DNA from: Amia ocellicauda
Lineage: Eukaryota; Chordata; Actinopteri; Amiiformes; Amiidae
Direction: 5' to 3'
DNA: 64,000 nt
Assembly (NCBI RefSeq): GCF_036373705.1
Contig: NC_089866.1
Span: 4,783,001 to 4,847,000 of the forward strand
Below are positions 13,388 to 27,000 of the stretch, one piece after another; position 1 is the first letter of the stretch, and every line of letters begins with the position of its first letter. Under the pieces are notes generated by a model that saw only the letters and a program-made list of their open reading frames with translations, had not been told where the DNA came from and searched no databases. Both the position numbers and the translations under genes were made by a program.

Positions 13388-13840
13388 ACTAAGTAAATAA
13401 ACAGATACATTGATCGATTGATTAATTAAATAAAACAGATGAGGTACATTCCAAATAAGTATGATTATTATAATGAGTGATAATAATAATAACAACAACA
13501 GTCATCACATCAGATCATTCTATTCAATACTAAGGAAAGCAGTATAAGCGCAACTAAGCAAATACACAGATTCATTAATTAATTAAAATAACAAGATTAA
13601 GTGCATTCCAACTAAGTATGATTACTATAATTAATAATAATATCAGATCATTCTATTCAATACTAAGGTAGTAAGTGCAGCTAAGTACATAAACAGATGA
13701 ATTGATTGATTGATTAAATAAAACAGATGAGCTGCAATCCAAATAATTATGATTATTATATTGAATAATAATAATAATAATACAAATAAAAGTAATCCTC
13801 CAGATCATTGTTTTCAATGCTGAGGAGACTAAGCGCACCT
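13388..13840. repeat. Tandem repeat, about three units of 127-165 bases
   Basis: Three successive units begin near 13388, 13553 and 13680 with ACTAAGTAAATAAACAG-like sequence. They continue with GATTGATTAA, a TGATTATTATAA-like piece and ATCAGATCATTCTATTCAAT. A partial fourth start (ACTAAGCGCACC) lies near 13828. Units differ by substitutions and by length of the TAA-rich middle. The array directly abuts the GC-rich block proposed as the prr35 promoter. The family is not recognised. Confidence 0.8.
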
Positions 13841-13871
13841 CAGTAAGGTGGCACAAGCAGTGAAGCCGTAC

Positions 13872-13972
13872 CTGCCCGGTGCGCCGCTCTGCCGCCGCAG
13901 TGCCAGTGCGCCGCGCTGCTGTGCGGATGGTGCTGCTCACTGAGGGAGGGCGCAGTCAGTGCGAGGTATATA
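13872..13972 (-). promoter_or_regulatory. Candidate prr35 promoter and noncoding first exon
   Basis: On the minus strand, reading downward: a TATA box (TATATA, 13972-13967), then an initiator-like CTCAGTG at 13943-13937 about 30 bases downstream. A GC- and CpG-rich block of about 70 bases follows, ending in a consensus donor CAG/GTACGG with the exon end at 13872. The spacing fits a TATA promoter. It points towards prr35, the next gene on that strand, whose coding part starts 6.4 kb away. The link to prr35 is inference; no transcript evidence is available. Confidence 0.35.
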
Positions 13973-16900
13973 TTGTCTAGAAGCCATGCCTTGGGGCATC
14001 ACAATCCTGCTCGCTCCCTGTTCCCTATATGGCATTGTCACATGTGGGTTTACCTCGCAGCCACGGAGCATAACGACCTCCACACACTACTGACAACAGT
14101 TCTGCATGTAACTGGCAGGAGAGCCCATCTCCCCCACAGTACACACACTTTACTGCTGGCTTATTGCAGGTTGAACACATGCATTCTTGCAATTGGAATA
14201 ACGTTTGGGTTTGTATTGTTTTTTTAACAACTAGATCCTTAAAGTCTACATTGCAATCTGTGTATATAGGCTACCCCTCCGCGTCGTGTATAGCGCCCCG
14301 CACCCTCAGCCGGGTCTCCCTTCGTTGCCCGTCGCCTCGGCTCTGATTGCGCGATTGCGCTTGACATATCGTGTCATCTTTCAAAAGCAGCGGGTCTCAT
14401 TTCTGCTGTTGTTAATTGCATCGGATCCCCCTCACGCTATAGCGGGCTAATTTGACACAAGTCGACTCCGTCCTCAGCTGTGTGTCTGAAGATGTGCGTG
14501 TGTGAAGAGAGACACAGAGACAGGGGGGGTCGTGCCAGTTTCTGTAGGTGTTCAGCTGGACAGCACCGCACTTACATGCTGGCGTAAATAGGATGTCCAC
14601 AGTAGCAATCTCTGCAGGATCAAAACAATCTGTTTAGGCTGAAATCTTCGGTACTTTCAATGTGTGCATATCCAACCCAAGGGCCCATCGCAGATTCAGG
14701 TCACTATAGAGAAACAGCACTACTGTATACCTGGGCCTGTACCTGACTCTACCGACCTTGTATTCATAGCAGGCCTTGATATTAGTTCAATGCATGTGTC
14801 GCTGTTTGATTTTACTGTATTCTTTGTTCCGTGGTTCTGCAATCCAGAAATTCAGTTTTCATGCTTCACAAATGTGGCATAACTGCCTCCCGGCCCGACC
14901 TGCTAATGAGTCAGGAGTGAGACATTATCTTTTGTGCTTTCATTAAATCTGTAATTCCCGGCCTGAGACTGAACATAAAAGCACTGGAAACATACGATTC
15001 TTCGTCTTCGTTACAAAATCAAAATATAATCATCCGCTTCTGTCATGAAATAAAAAGAGGGATCTGATTCATTAACATGTTTCTACACAAAATACAAAAT
15101 AAAATGCAGTAGCCTACTGGTGCTCTCGCCTGTGCAGCCCTGCGTGCTTTAGCAGGTAGTTAACAACACGGCGAGAACATGTTTAATTAGGCTTTTCTTG
15201 ATGTAACTTAATTAATACGTTAATAGGGATTTCACTGTGAAAACCCTTTGCTTACAGTGACATGTTCAATATGTCCGATTGGCTTGTGATTGGCTCTGGG
15301 GGCAGAGAGCCGCGGAAAGCATTTGCAGGTAGACTGTGATCTCGGAACCGGCCGCGCAGTATCAATCCGGAGCACAAAGACACATCTGAGCTACTACACG
15401 TGGTTCGTACATGTTGTGCATTGCAAAAATAGAATATATCAAATATAGACAGATTGGGAAAAAATATGTATTAAATCCATTAATTGCGTGTGTTGGAGAG
15501 TCCATACTGTATCGTAACCATACGCTTTGTAATTCCAGGGGCATCCGCTGAGGCACCTTTATTGAACGGTCTCTCTAGGATCTGGTTTTAAACTGTTCTC
15601 CACTCGTGGCTTCAGAGATATCAGGTTTCAACTACATGGTTTCAGAGAAAAGGAGCAAACAGAACTCAGTTCAGACTGTCCTGAATCTCCTCTAATGATT
15701 GATCGCATCCCTAAATGGTTTAATAACATCGGGATCACATTATAATAACAATATATATATAATGAAAACAATTAATAAGGGTGTAAACAAGGAAAAGGCT
15801 AAATTAATTAGTTCAATTAGCCTGAGTAATTAAGGCCTCAGTTGGCTTGAAAACCAGAAGACAGGTGCTTCACAGATCCAGACTGGGGTATTACACTACA
15901 TCTCTCTCAGAGACACACCACAACACAAACCCGGGTTCAAGAAAGAATCCAGTCTATAAACTATAGGTATTTTCAATGGCAGAATTTAATTATTTATTAA
16001 TGTTACTGAAAAGTGTCACCTCCACAAATAAAACCAACCAAACAGAGGAATATATTTTAAATCCACTCTGTTCTTTCTTGCGCTGAAAAACTGTTGGTGT
16101 GAAGATTACTTTAAGGAGAAAGAAAATGACAGAACGAGAGAAAATAAAACTGTCAATCTATCTTTAGCTCCTGGAAACTCCAAACATCTGTCAGTTTATC
16201 TGGCAGATTGTTCCAGCTGAGAGGTCTTTTATAATAAAGAATCCTTTCCCAGACTCTTCTGCAGCTCGGAGGCTTTTAAAACAAGTACAGAGACCAGGAA
16301 AGTTTCACATTTTCATTTAAATCTCTCAACATGCGTTCTTTATATTTGGTCCCCACAGAGGGACATTTTGTTTTTGATATCTCAACATGTGGAGGGCAAG
16401 CTTATATGATCTGCAATCTAAATCCTTTTACTGTACACGTATCCTATTAACCGTATTTTGCAAATCACAGATTCGTGGAAGGTTTTTTATTCATCTCCAT
16501 GTAAAAGTAGCCTCTGGAAAGTTCTGTGCTGATTGTCAGGAAGTCCTTATGGGAAGCAAATGACTGTTGCACGAGTCTAAGAAGTCCATAGGTGTAGCAT
16601 CGATTGTTTAGCTGCCATGCTTAGCCAAAGCAACTGACACAGACAAGACGATGAACTGCGCTTCAATAACTTCTGCAACAACAAAACCTTGATGTTACAT
16701 CTTATTAGGGACACACAACAATTGCATTTAGTAACTAGCACAGGGCAACACACTTCTGAATAGTAACTTAATGTTGCAACAGTCCCATCAACTCTCTGTC
16801 GATGCCACCCAGGCACCCATGCCTTTGGACGTTTTTTAAACACACTCCACATGATTAAAACCTGTCTTCAAATTGAAGCTCGTTAGCTTTGGGTTTTTAA

Positions 16901-17420
16901 AATCTCTTTAGACCCTGTAACACTTATATACTTGATTTAATTTCTCCTCCAGTTAGACAAGAAGATATTCCATCCTTTCTTTTTATTTAGCAAATCAATC
17001 CGAAAGGTGACATTTTCACACAACGCCACAAAAATACCAGAGAATCTATGTCTTGTGAAATCCTGACCATGGGGCCTTTCAAATAACGCTGCAACGACTC
17101 CCTATACCTGTCTAATCTGTGCGTGCTTGGCTGGTGACCGTTTCGTCTATCGTATCTCCTTCGCACTGTCCACGGCACGAAACCAAGTAGCCGAAGCTCT
17201 CGGGTGGAAGAGGAGGGAGATATACCTTTTTTCATCCGGCAAAACTGACAAGCATCGTCTCGCTGCCTCTGCAACAACTGTGCCCGGCAATTTCCCAGGG
17301 ATGTGATTAGCGCAGTGGTGCCGGGGCAGTGGATAGGTTACCGACGAGAACTGTGAGATCAGAACCAGGGGGCTTGACTGATGCATGTCTTACAAGACAG
17401 TTCAGTCTCACTGTCTCTGC

Positions 17421-17453
17421 CTCTCTCTCTCTCTCTCCCTCTCTCTCTCTCTT
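17421..17453. repeat. (CT)n microsatellite
   Basis: Almost pure CT dinucleotides with one CCCT interruption. No gene context. Confidence 0.85.
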
Positions 17454-20400
17454 TAGCCTCTGGCTCGCTCTGGGTCGACTCCAGGTTCTTCATTTCTTTC
17501 CTCTGGTCCAGTGGAAGGTGTCTGCAGGGCTCTTTGGGAAATGTCAGGGTCCATGTGCTATTGGAGGCGGCCTTCAGAAGAGATCAGGCTGGCTGTCAGG
17601 CAGGGGAGAGCAAATCGGGAGTGACAGGCTGCTCCATAGGGCCTAACCATCTGTACCAAATGTGACAGCAGGGAGAGCGGGCGGAAAGATGCCTGACAAA
17701 TCAGGGGAAATGAGAGAGTGAGAGGGAGATGGAGAGGGAAGGGATCTGAGGGAGGAAGGGGAGAGGGGCAACACAGAGCAGGTCTATCCCCGAACAATGA
17801 AGGCGGTGTGGTCAGACCTCACCACGAAAGACTAACATGCTCAGCTTGTCCATCTTTCTCTGAAGTCCAGCTCCAGAGACTTCCTCTCTGTCCGTCACCC
17901 TCTCCTCTCTAGATTCAGTTTCCCATCTCACTGCTTATACCCACACCTGTGAATGAAATCCCCTATTCCTGAAGAGTTATGGGTCTTCTGAATAAACGTT
18001 ACAGAGGACTTCCACCACTCGACCGCTGTGAAGATCTCATCAGGTCAGCAACAGGACTTAGAAAGACTTAAAGCCTACAAAAATTAATTAAAAAATACTC
18101 TTTACACTTTTAAGATGGTTTCTTTTTCAATCTGGCATCCTTAAAAAAAACATGAAGATAAAAACAAGAGCAAACACTTTAAGCGGAGTACCTTGCAGAG
18201 AGGCAGCTGGCACGGCTGACAGGAACACTCCATTTTTTAGCGAGAGAAAGGGGGCTCACGGCTCCTCTCGTTTCACCTCCAGGAGGACAGCTGTGCAGCT
18301 CCGTTCCTGTACATGCGGCCCCCCGCCTGACAACACGGCGCACTGAGCTCCAGAGACGGGGGAAACAGAGAGCTGGAATCGGTGGGACAGTCAGAGAGAG
18401 AAAGAGAGACAGAGAGAGTGCCCTGGACAGGTTTGAGTTGAGGGACTTCAGAGGGAGCCTGTTTGGGTTTAGGGGAGGAACGATGGTGCGACATGGGTGT
18501 TGGGGTATGCAGTAATTTGGACCATTAGCCAAATCGATCCATCCAAAATCGTTTTAATTTGATGCAGAGAAATTGGGCTGAGGGTTCATTAAATCTGTGA
18601 TGATTCTCTCTTGTCAAAAGTTGAGTGCGGGCTCCTGAAACAGACACCTGAGGAGACGGGCTCAATGGACAGTGTAGGAATAGTCAGACTGCTCCTCAGC
18701 CCTCGAGGCGTCGTGCCCCTTTTCAGAAGAGAGAGGTGGGTGGGGGGGAGAGATGCTCATCTGTCAGGATCAGGTGAACACCCAGCCCTCTCTGCTTTTC
18801 ACATTTCCAGAGGTTTCTGGGCCTGAGGAGGAATAGATGGAAGCCCCTCTCAGCCAACGCTCGCAGGCACATTAGCTAAATTCATACCGCTCTCAGGGAC
18901 AATGAATTATTCAGTATTTTCTTTCTTTTCCCTGGTTGTTGAAAAGAGCCCAAAGTTTGACATCTTTTCTCTGCTTTATCCCACCCCACTGCGTGCAGCT
19001 CAGACAAAGGCCCCCGTCAGCCCGGACCGAAATAGACCTCGTGGTTGTAAGTGGCTAAGCTGGTGACTGGTTCGATGGCATGGTCCCGTAAGTTGTTATC
19101 AGTAGGACTGGAATCCCAAATGCTGTTTCCAACCTGGAGCATTTCAGAAAGCTCTGGGCTTGGATTCAAGTGCCTTTAACTCAAAGCATTTCTCTTAGAA
19201 GGTTGTGGATCCAATGAAAAGCAGGAGATAAATACACTGAAAAATGGGAGAAACATTGTCTTATAAGGATCACACCAACATCCCAGAGTGCAGGCAGAGG
19301 ACTTACTCCTACGTACCTCTGACCCCGTGAAAAACCCTCAGCGGTCCACTGTCTCTTGTTGGTACTCACCCCAAGACTTTGCCCTCTGGCTCTTACTGGA
19401 AAGATGTCCAGGTCACACTGAGGGAGCCGCTGCTGCTGTGTTTGATTAATCGGATGAAGAAAACATTTATCACAGGCTTGTGTTGTTGTTTTATGTGTGA
19501 GGTGCTCTGTGGCAACTTTGTGAAATGCGCTATTCCAATTAAGAACTTGATTAATTGATTGATAGACCTTTGCTGAACACTGACATGTCCCCATGTCTCC
19601 TGGCCTTTACAAAAAGTAGATCTGTAGGCTAATTAAAATGAGATAAAGATTGTTAAAATTGGGAACCGTGTACACCTGGAACTTCAGAGTAAGCTGAATG
19701 CTATTCTTTAAGCAGCTGTAGATATTTTTTCTAATTAAAATATAAAAATACTCTGGTGAGTTCCATGATTAGTCATAATAACAAAGCAACATCTAACACA
19801 AACACAAAACAAAAAGGTTCTCATTTCCCTCCACCCTCCCCCAACCCTCCATCTTATGCCTCGTCTCTGGAATTATCTTCCTCCAGCTTCTTCTCCCCTT
19901 TAGTTTTATCTGCCTTTCTTTCAATTCAAATAATCTCCCAGGATATATGGAGAAGAGAAAAATGCTAAATAAATAAATAAGAAAGAGGGGGGGAAGAGAA
20001 AAATACATCCCAAGTTTTTTTTAATCTCCTTTTGCAAAATAACTGAGAGCTGTCTCTCCTGATTACCTGGCCCGGGGCCTTGATTTTCAGAATGGGGAAA
20101 GAAAAGTCAGGCGGAATATAAACTTTGTGCAGGGTTTGAAGAATTCCCCATCCTGTTTAATAACGGCTGGATTTCACCCGTAAATATGATCAAAATATTC
20201 GTGGAAGAGTAAATGGAACAGGTTCTCTACTATCAATAAAGGGGTTGAGCAGCAAGGGGTGTAATTAAATGTAAATGACATAAATGTATCAGTTACTCAG
20301 ATCAGAAGCCACCCCTTCTCTAGTGTTGGCAAACTGGTTTAGAGTCCAAGCTGATTTGATTCTGGTTTGAACTGTAATTAATATAACCTGACATCTTTGA

Positions 20401-23400
20401 TCAAGTGACAAACCTGTAATCAAACTGGCGATACAGAATTTAAGTTGGACCACGGTTATTGGCACACCGGTATGCCAATCATCGGAATGTCGTTAGTTCA
20501 AGGTGTGAGCGCTCATGTGTCCAACCCGGGTTAATGATCCAAATCATAGTTAATCAGAGGAATAGCCTATTAATTAAATCAAACTGTACTCTAACATAAC
20601 CAGCGGAAGAGCCGGCGCTTTCATGTCTGTGAGTCTATGAGTTCATTCACAGCAGCTGTAAAATGCAAATAACCCCGAGCCATGAATCGGGTCAGACTCT
20701 TCCCCTATCGAGCCGAGCGGCTGGCTGGTGGAAAGGTGAAACACTTTAATTGAAAAGGGGGGGCTCTGCCTTGGAGGAGATGGGGGGGAGATTAAGAAAT
20801 TTTCATCTTCTGCATGATGCATAAACAGAATTATGCCAAGGATGATGGATGAGTTATGGAAATGCTCCAAAAAGAGAAAGGGGGATGATGGAGGGGGGAA
20901 AAAAAAGGAAGGGAAGGAGAATGCCTGGAAACCTGATCTAATTCCGACTTTTGTGTTTAAAAGGCCAAACGTCCACAAACAGCCAGTTTCAAAGCGCTGC
21001 TCGGTCGCACTTCAGTCTGTTCGTGAGGGAAGAGGGAAGAAAACCATCTTCTTTACAGGAGGGATATCTTCTAAGCTTAAACAAAATTAATTAAAACAGC
21101 ATCGTTTTATGTTTAGGCAGGAGCATTCTGTCTTCAGAACTGTGATCAAATAAAACAAATTTGCTGGAAAGAAAATTCACAGTTTAACCCATCAAAAGAT
21201 TATTATAAGAAAAAACACTTTTTCTTTTTCTACTGTATTCTGAAGGAAGAAAAGTGTACAATTAAACCCCATATTTATTTGAGCTGACAATCATCTATAC
21301 TGATGTGCTGATAGACCTTCTAAAGATATTGAAACACCTTATTTTATCTGTGTCTTTAAACACATCTACACCAAGCTGGTATGTCGGAGTCTATGGATAA
21401 ACATTTGTTTCCATTTTGGCCAACCGACAAGCACACAGTGAAGATGGCATTAGCAGAGGGATATAGATCCCATTCGGGCAGCAGTCAGCTGTGCAGTGAC
21501 ACTGAACAGCTGTCAGTAAGTGTCATAGGCACTGATCGACTCTCCGCCCCCCCGGCGCCTCCGCAGGACCTGCCGATATCCCTCTCTTGGGCACCTCTGG
21601 GTGCTGCCTGACAGAATGGCAAAAGGAAAATGGGGGATGAGATGAAAGGAAACAGCAGACCCTGTCAACAGACATCAGTCAGGCTGCCCATCATGCTGCT
21701 CAAATAGGGCCCAGTTGAGAAATGCCCATGAGAAGATAAGAGAGGATGTGAGTGAGGGCAGTGCATTCCTCATCCATCAGTATCTCATAAATCCAGACTC
21801 TCGGTCAGCTGTTGTCTGTACCGGCCTGGTGATTCACAATAGGCACAACCTAACCCAGGGTGTTGTTTCAGGATCCCACTACTCTCTATACTGAGAAGAC
21901 CTAAACCCTATGGCTCTAAACAGGGGATGGGATCCGGAATGTGTTATCGACCAAAACTGACCTTGCAATTCTTCTTGGGATGCCCACTTTTTTTTAAACG
22001 CTGTGGGGTTCTCACACACCTTGTTGGGGGTGCGCTAAACCATCGTACTGCCTCCTCATGTGGTTGTGTAACCAGACTGTCTAACAGTTTCTCTGGAGGA
22101 CACAGCTGCTGTGTTCTTCTGAAGGCCTGTGTCCTGTTATCCCCCATCGCCCTCTCCACCAACATGTCCATGAAGCCCTACACAACTCCAGTCTCAATAA
22201 CTTCACAGCTATAAGGAAGAAGAATTGGACTCGATGCTTTACAATGACAACTTGTTTTTAGGCAGACAAAAAACATCCGAGCTTGTGCATTGCCAAACGG
22301 GGAGACCGAGTTGGCGATCGCACTTTCCTGTTCGTGCTCAAACTGCATCTGGTATAAATAGACGAAAGTAGGGACTGAAGATCTCCCGTTAGCTCAATCC
22401 GCTGAGCACATAACCAAGGGACACTGTCCTGAGGTACGAGCACGCCACACTCCACAAAGAAAAAAAGTCTGATATCCTTGCATCTTGAAAATGTGGGCAG
22501 AACAATTATCAACCTCCTAGCATGGCCTACATCAGATCCTGGGCCAAAAACCCTTCACTCTCAGCTGTCAAGCACTGTCCTCATACCAAAGCACACTCAG
22601 AGTTCCCCACTGACGCAGCTCTGGTGTGGATTGGTGACACCAGGGTACTCCGCTCCCCACGCACACCAGCTTCGGTGCTTTGCGCTTTGTTGCTCCCCTG
22701 GCCCCCCCAGTCAACTACGAGGGCCGATGCTCCCGGTGTCACGCAGCCAGCGTCTCCGGCAGTGGTCTCCGAGGCTCAGCTGGGGCACAGCGGCGTGGAG
22801 AGGGCGGACGGAGTGCCGGTGAGTCAGTCTCTGCAACAAAAGAGGAGCCAGGCGCCCAAGCGGCAGGAATGCGGGGAGACAGAAGAGGCCCTGTCGCCCC
22901 CCCTCCGGGCCTCTGAAATACAAGTCCATATTTCGGCAGACCATATGTTCCCTCTTTCACAGATAAACAAGTTATAAAGCAGCAGCAGCCGCAGTGTGTA
23001 CGGAGGCCTGAGGAGGAAGGTGCCGTGTGTTTGTATAGTGATGCACATTAGGCCCTGTCCACCTAGCAGAAACCCTGCTTGCCACACCCTGCCACCCTTT
23101 GCCAAGCTTGGGCTTCAGTGAAAGGAAGATTTTATCCCCGGGTGCGGTACTGTGCAGGGTGGGCACAGAAACAGAAGCTGGAGTATCTTTGCCATCTGCC
23201 AAAACCAAAAAGGGGGGGAAAAAGACACGGAAAAGGCAGGCAGAACTTGACAGAGAGCCAAGATTAAAAAGCAAGACCTCACTATCAGAAAGCCCTGCAG
23301 TTTACAGACTTATAATATACAAATATATATCAAATACAAGTATAACACACAAGGTAAGGTTTCTATCCATTACAGTTGTGCATAATGACCTCAAATTCAC

Positions 23401-23530
23401 ATTGTTCTCACTTGTCTTTTAGAAAACAGTCTAATGCTGAACATAGAAAGGAAAGTGTGACGTGACGGGGCACAAACTGATTACACGGGGGTAATACCTG
23501 CAAAACCTTTTCTGACCTGAAGACTTTGAT

Positions 23531-24000
23531 AAATGCGTATGGCATTACATTTGTGCCAATATTATAACGCAAAGCATTTTGGAATTGAAAGCAAAATTAT
23601 TAGCATTTCGAACAAAAAAATATAATATTGAAAGCAAAACATAAAAGTTGCAAACCAATAGTTTTGAAGCGTGAGCGAGAAATGTGCCAAAATATGGAGA
23701 GCAATAGAGAAGAAATATGAAGAAAAAACTTAAACGTAACCAAAGGTAGCTAAAACGCAGGCTTTTGAAATGCACTCAATCGCGTTATCATTGAAACTGT
23801 ATCACATGTAACTATTTGATCCATTTCTATTTTTTCTTTGCATTTGAAATAAGTTTTGGTCACGCTTTAAAATTATTCGTTTGCAACTTTTATGTTTTGC
23901 TTTCAATATTATTATTTTTGTTTGCAATACTATTAATTTTCCTTTCAATTCCAAAAGCTTTGCTTTATAATATTGGGACAAATATAACACCATACAAATG
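23531..24000. repeat. Foldback element with ~145 bp inverted arms
   Basis: The left arm (about 23531-23675) and the reverse complement of the right arm (about 23855-24000) align over most of their length. Shared words include CCAATATTATAA, GGAATTGAAAG, AATATTGAAAGCAAAACAT and AAAAGTTGCAAAC. The arms are imperfect and separated by about 180 bases. Inside each arm the word TTGAAAGCAAAA recurs. No transposase is present, so this is most likely a nonautonomous DNA element of foldback or MITE type. The family is not recognised. Confidence 0.8.
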
Positions 24001-27000
24001 TCATTTAATATTTTTTACAGGGGAGCAGAAAAAACCAGCCCCGCCAAATGACTCCAGAATGAGGTGATTGAAGCAAAAGGTTCAGAATAAAAGAGTGAGC
24101 TTCCTGAACGAAGTTTCAACAGAAGGGCAGATGAAGGGCAAGAGAGACAGATGGACAGTGTTCCTGGAGTTATAGCTGGAATTTTATGTTCCCCCTCTGG
24201 GTGGAGAATTGACCAGCGACAGACAGTGATGCCCAGGGCCTGCTGGCACAGGACATGGCATCACCCACGCTGGGTGACTTTTGTGTCCCGCGAGGCACTT
24301 CACTTTCACTGCACTGCCCTGTGTCGAGGGCTGTCGTGCGTCCTCCATGTTCATCTCTGATCAAACCGCTGGCGTCTACAGTTGCCAATAATGGCATTTC
24401 TTAGTTTTTAATTATTTGCAAAAACCCAAAATAAGTAATCAATCAGGCACAATTATTTAACTAAAAAATGACTTTAAGCAGACAGATCATCACATTAGTG
24501 TGCATAGTAAAGTAAATGCCTGGGGAAAGCATGGGCAACCAGGTTTATATTACAAACATTAGACAACCACTAAGAAACCACGGTAAACTGAAGTAAATGC
24601 AGAAGATTTGCCTGCTGTAACTTGTTCTAAATGTAGTGCAATTTCATATTTCTACCTCCTTCCATAGGTTTATAAATGACTGGCATCCATTTACATTTCT
24701 ATCAGTGTCCGCTCTATAAGTATCAGTAGTTTCATATCAAGCAATTAGGTGTTGAAAATCTACAACAAAACTACCGTTCTACTCACAAGGCTGTATTTAA
24801 AATAAATCGACTCTTTACTTCAGACTGAAAAAGCCACAGTGTTCAGCTGCCATTTGTTTTCCTCCTGGTGGTGGATGTAAACAAGATGTTATATGAGTCA
24901 GGGCCAGTGAACCGCAAGTCTTGCAGGCAATAAAAATCTTTTAAGGATGCTGTGTTTTAAGACCACGCTTTGCGGAAAGAGCTAGAATCTCATTTCTTAT
25001 TTAAAGGAAATAAGTGTGTTTGCCCCCCCGCCCCCCAAACCCGCAAGACTCCTAAATGCTTGTATTTCCACCGCAGAAATGCTTATTTTTACACAAAACT
25101 AAAAATAAATACATAAAACGGAACACCAGAACAAGTTGTGGTGTGTGGTGGTTCAGTCAACAGAAAAATGGCCTCCAAATGCACAGACTTTCTGTGCCGT
25201 GTCACCTTTCTCTGAGATATACATGTGCTACAGTCAGAAGAGTGGGGCATTCTATGTAAAAGCGATCTTGATGTGTTTGCATAACTAATATATAAAATTG
25301 TGTATTAAGTAATGATGGACAGCAGAGGCTAGAGACTGAGTAAATCCTCAAAACACCCAGGGAAAGATGAAGGCCAAGAAAGGCCTGTTCTTGCACAGAG
25401 TGTTCCTGTGCTGGTTTAGTTGACTGTGACCTCACTGTGTCTGCAAGCGGTTCTGACCCATGTGGTAAATATTTAGAAATGTCAGCTCTCAACAGCATTC
25501 TCATCTTCCCGTACAACTCCTGCCTTTCCACTCGCTCTTTCATTTTGAAATATTTACCTCTGTGGAGCTGCATGTCATAGTGGGGCTGCAGGCTTCACCG
25601 TCAAACCCACCCAGATTCTTTTGCCTTAGAGGACAAAGCCTTTTGGATCCTGATAAATGTAGGTTTTGAGTCCCTGGAGTTCACAGAGCTTCAGAAGCCC
25701 CTCTGCCCGTTTGTCTCTCCCTTCGCTCTCCTCCTCCCCTGCCTATGTGCCCAGTCTGCCCCCCCCCAGCCCTGACAGACTGCTCCACAGCCCGGTCCAT
25801 TGACTCATCAGTGACCCTCCGCGGGATTGGATCTGCCAGGCCAATTGACCAAATCACTGATCTTTAAAAGCAGCTCTGGGGGGGCTGAGTGGCTCTTCGC
25901 TCTAATCAAGGAGCAGGCAGGCAGGCTGTGCGGGACGCTAATGAGAGGTGACAGTTCCTCGGCGCTCGGGGCACCGACCAGCTCGGCTGCCAAGACCGGA
26001 GAGAGTCCGCCAGGCGCGCAGTGAGGCGAGGCCTGCTTTCCTCGGGAGGTGGGCCGCTCCGATTCCCAAATCCCCATCCCCCTCCTCCCCCGAAACAGCA
26101 CCACCGCCGCCACCGTCCCCTCCACCCCGGGGGAGCTTCTTGGAAAGTGCCGACGTGACCCCTGACACCACTAGAACACAGTTTAACTTCTGTCATTTGG
26201 ATGAAAAGCGTGACTCACTTTCCCGCAAATGGATGTGACAAGCCGGTAATGGACGGGACAAAAAGGGTATTTAGTGGGTATTAGTAAACGTAAATAATTT
26301 AGGTGGTCCGACCTGAGGAGACGTGCCTACCCTACGTGGTCTCAGAGAGAGGGGATGTAGTCAGCGGAGGTTGCGGACTTCCAGGGGGTGATTTGTAGGC
26401 AGAATTAAATGGTACACGTCTTCTTAGAATCTGCCTTTAATCCTGTAGTAAGCCCTTAATTACTTAGTAACTTCCCATAACCGACTTAATGGTCTGATCC
26501 CTCCTTTCTGTGCAATTTCCACGCTCACCTGGCTCACAAGCGCACTCTTGTCAGAGTGACATCCCGCACACATGCTGCTGGTGGGCCACTTACCACTAAT
26601 CAGACTCTGCGGTGAGAGAGAAACCCGGCAGCAGGGTCAGGCAGCCTGGGGGTCCAACACCGACGGACAGTGTGTTCTGACTGGCTGGGTCAGACTTCTA
26701 ATTACGGTGCGAAAGGACCCAGCGAGAGTCAATGCCTTTTTTTATACTTTATACTTCATGCAACCCTGAGAAATCTTGCCTTCAGTGATAACAAAAGTTT
26801 TCACTGGAAATTGTCTGTTTTTTAATGAAGTCCTTTTATGTTCAGCATTAGTATCTTCTCGAGTGGCACTTACCCGTCCCGACAGGGTTAAAACTAACCC
26901 CCCGCCCTCCCTCCCTCTCCTTCCCCATGATACAACGCCGGGAGAGACATGAATTGTGATTAAAATTGGCACTGTAGGGGTCTGAGGAGCTGGTGCTTTG

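Larger units (their letters stand above)
7506..13871. other. Upstream region or first intron of prr35, no coding exon
   Basis: No protein-like frame is supported here. About 7506-7680 may be the 5' untranslated part of the first coding exon, because acceptor-like words such as ttcctctag and cctcag occur on the minus strand at its upstream edge. The stretch holds an AT microsatellite (8038-8096), TG-rich sequence (8100-8205), a GC-rich block (8240-8880), a poly-A run (10165-10187) and a tandem repeat (13388-13840). If the exon inferred at 13.9 kb is real, most of this is intron. Confidence 0.4.
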
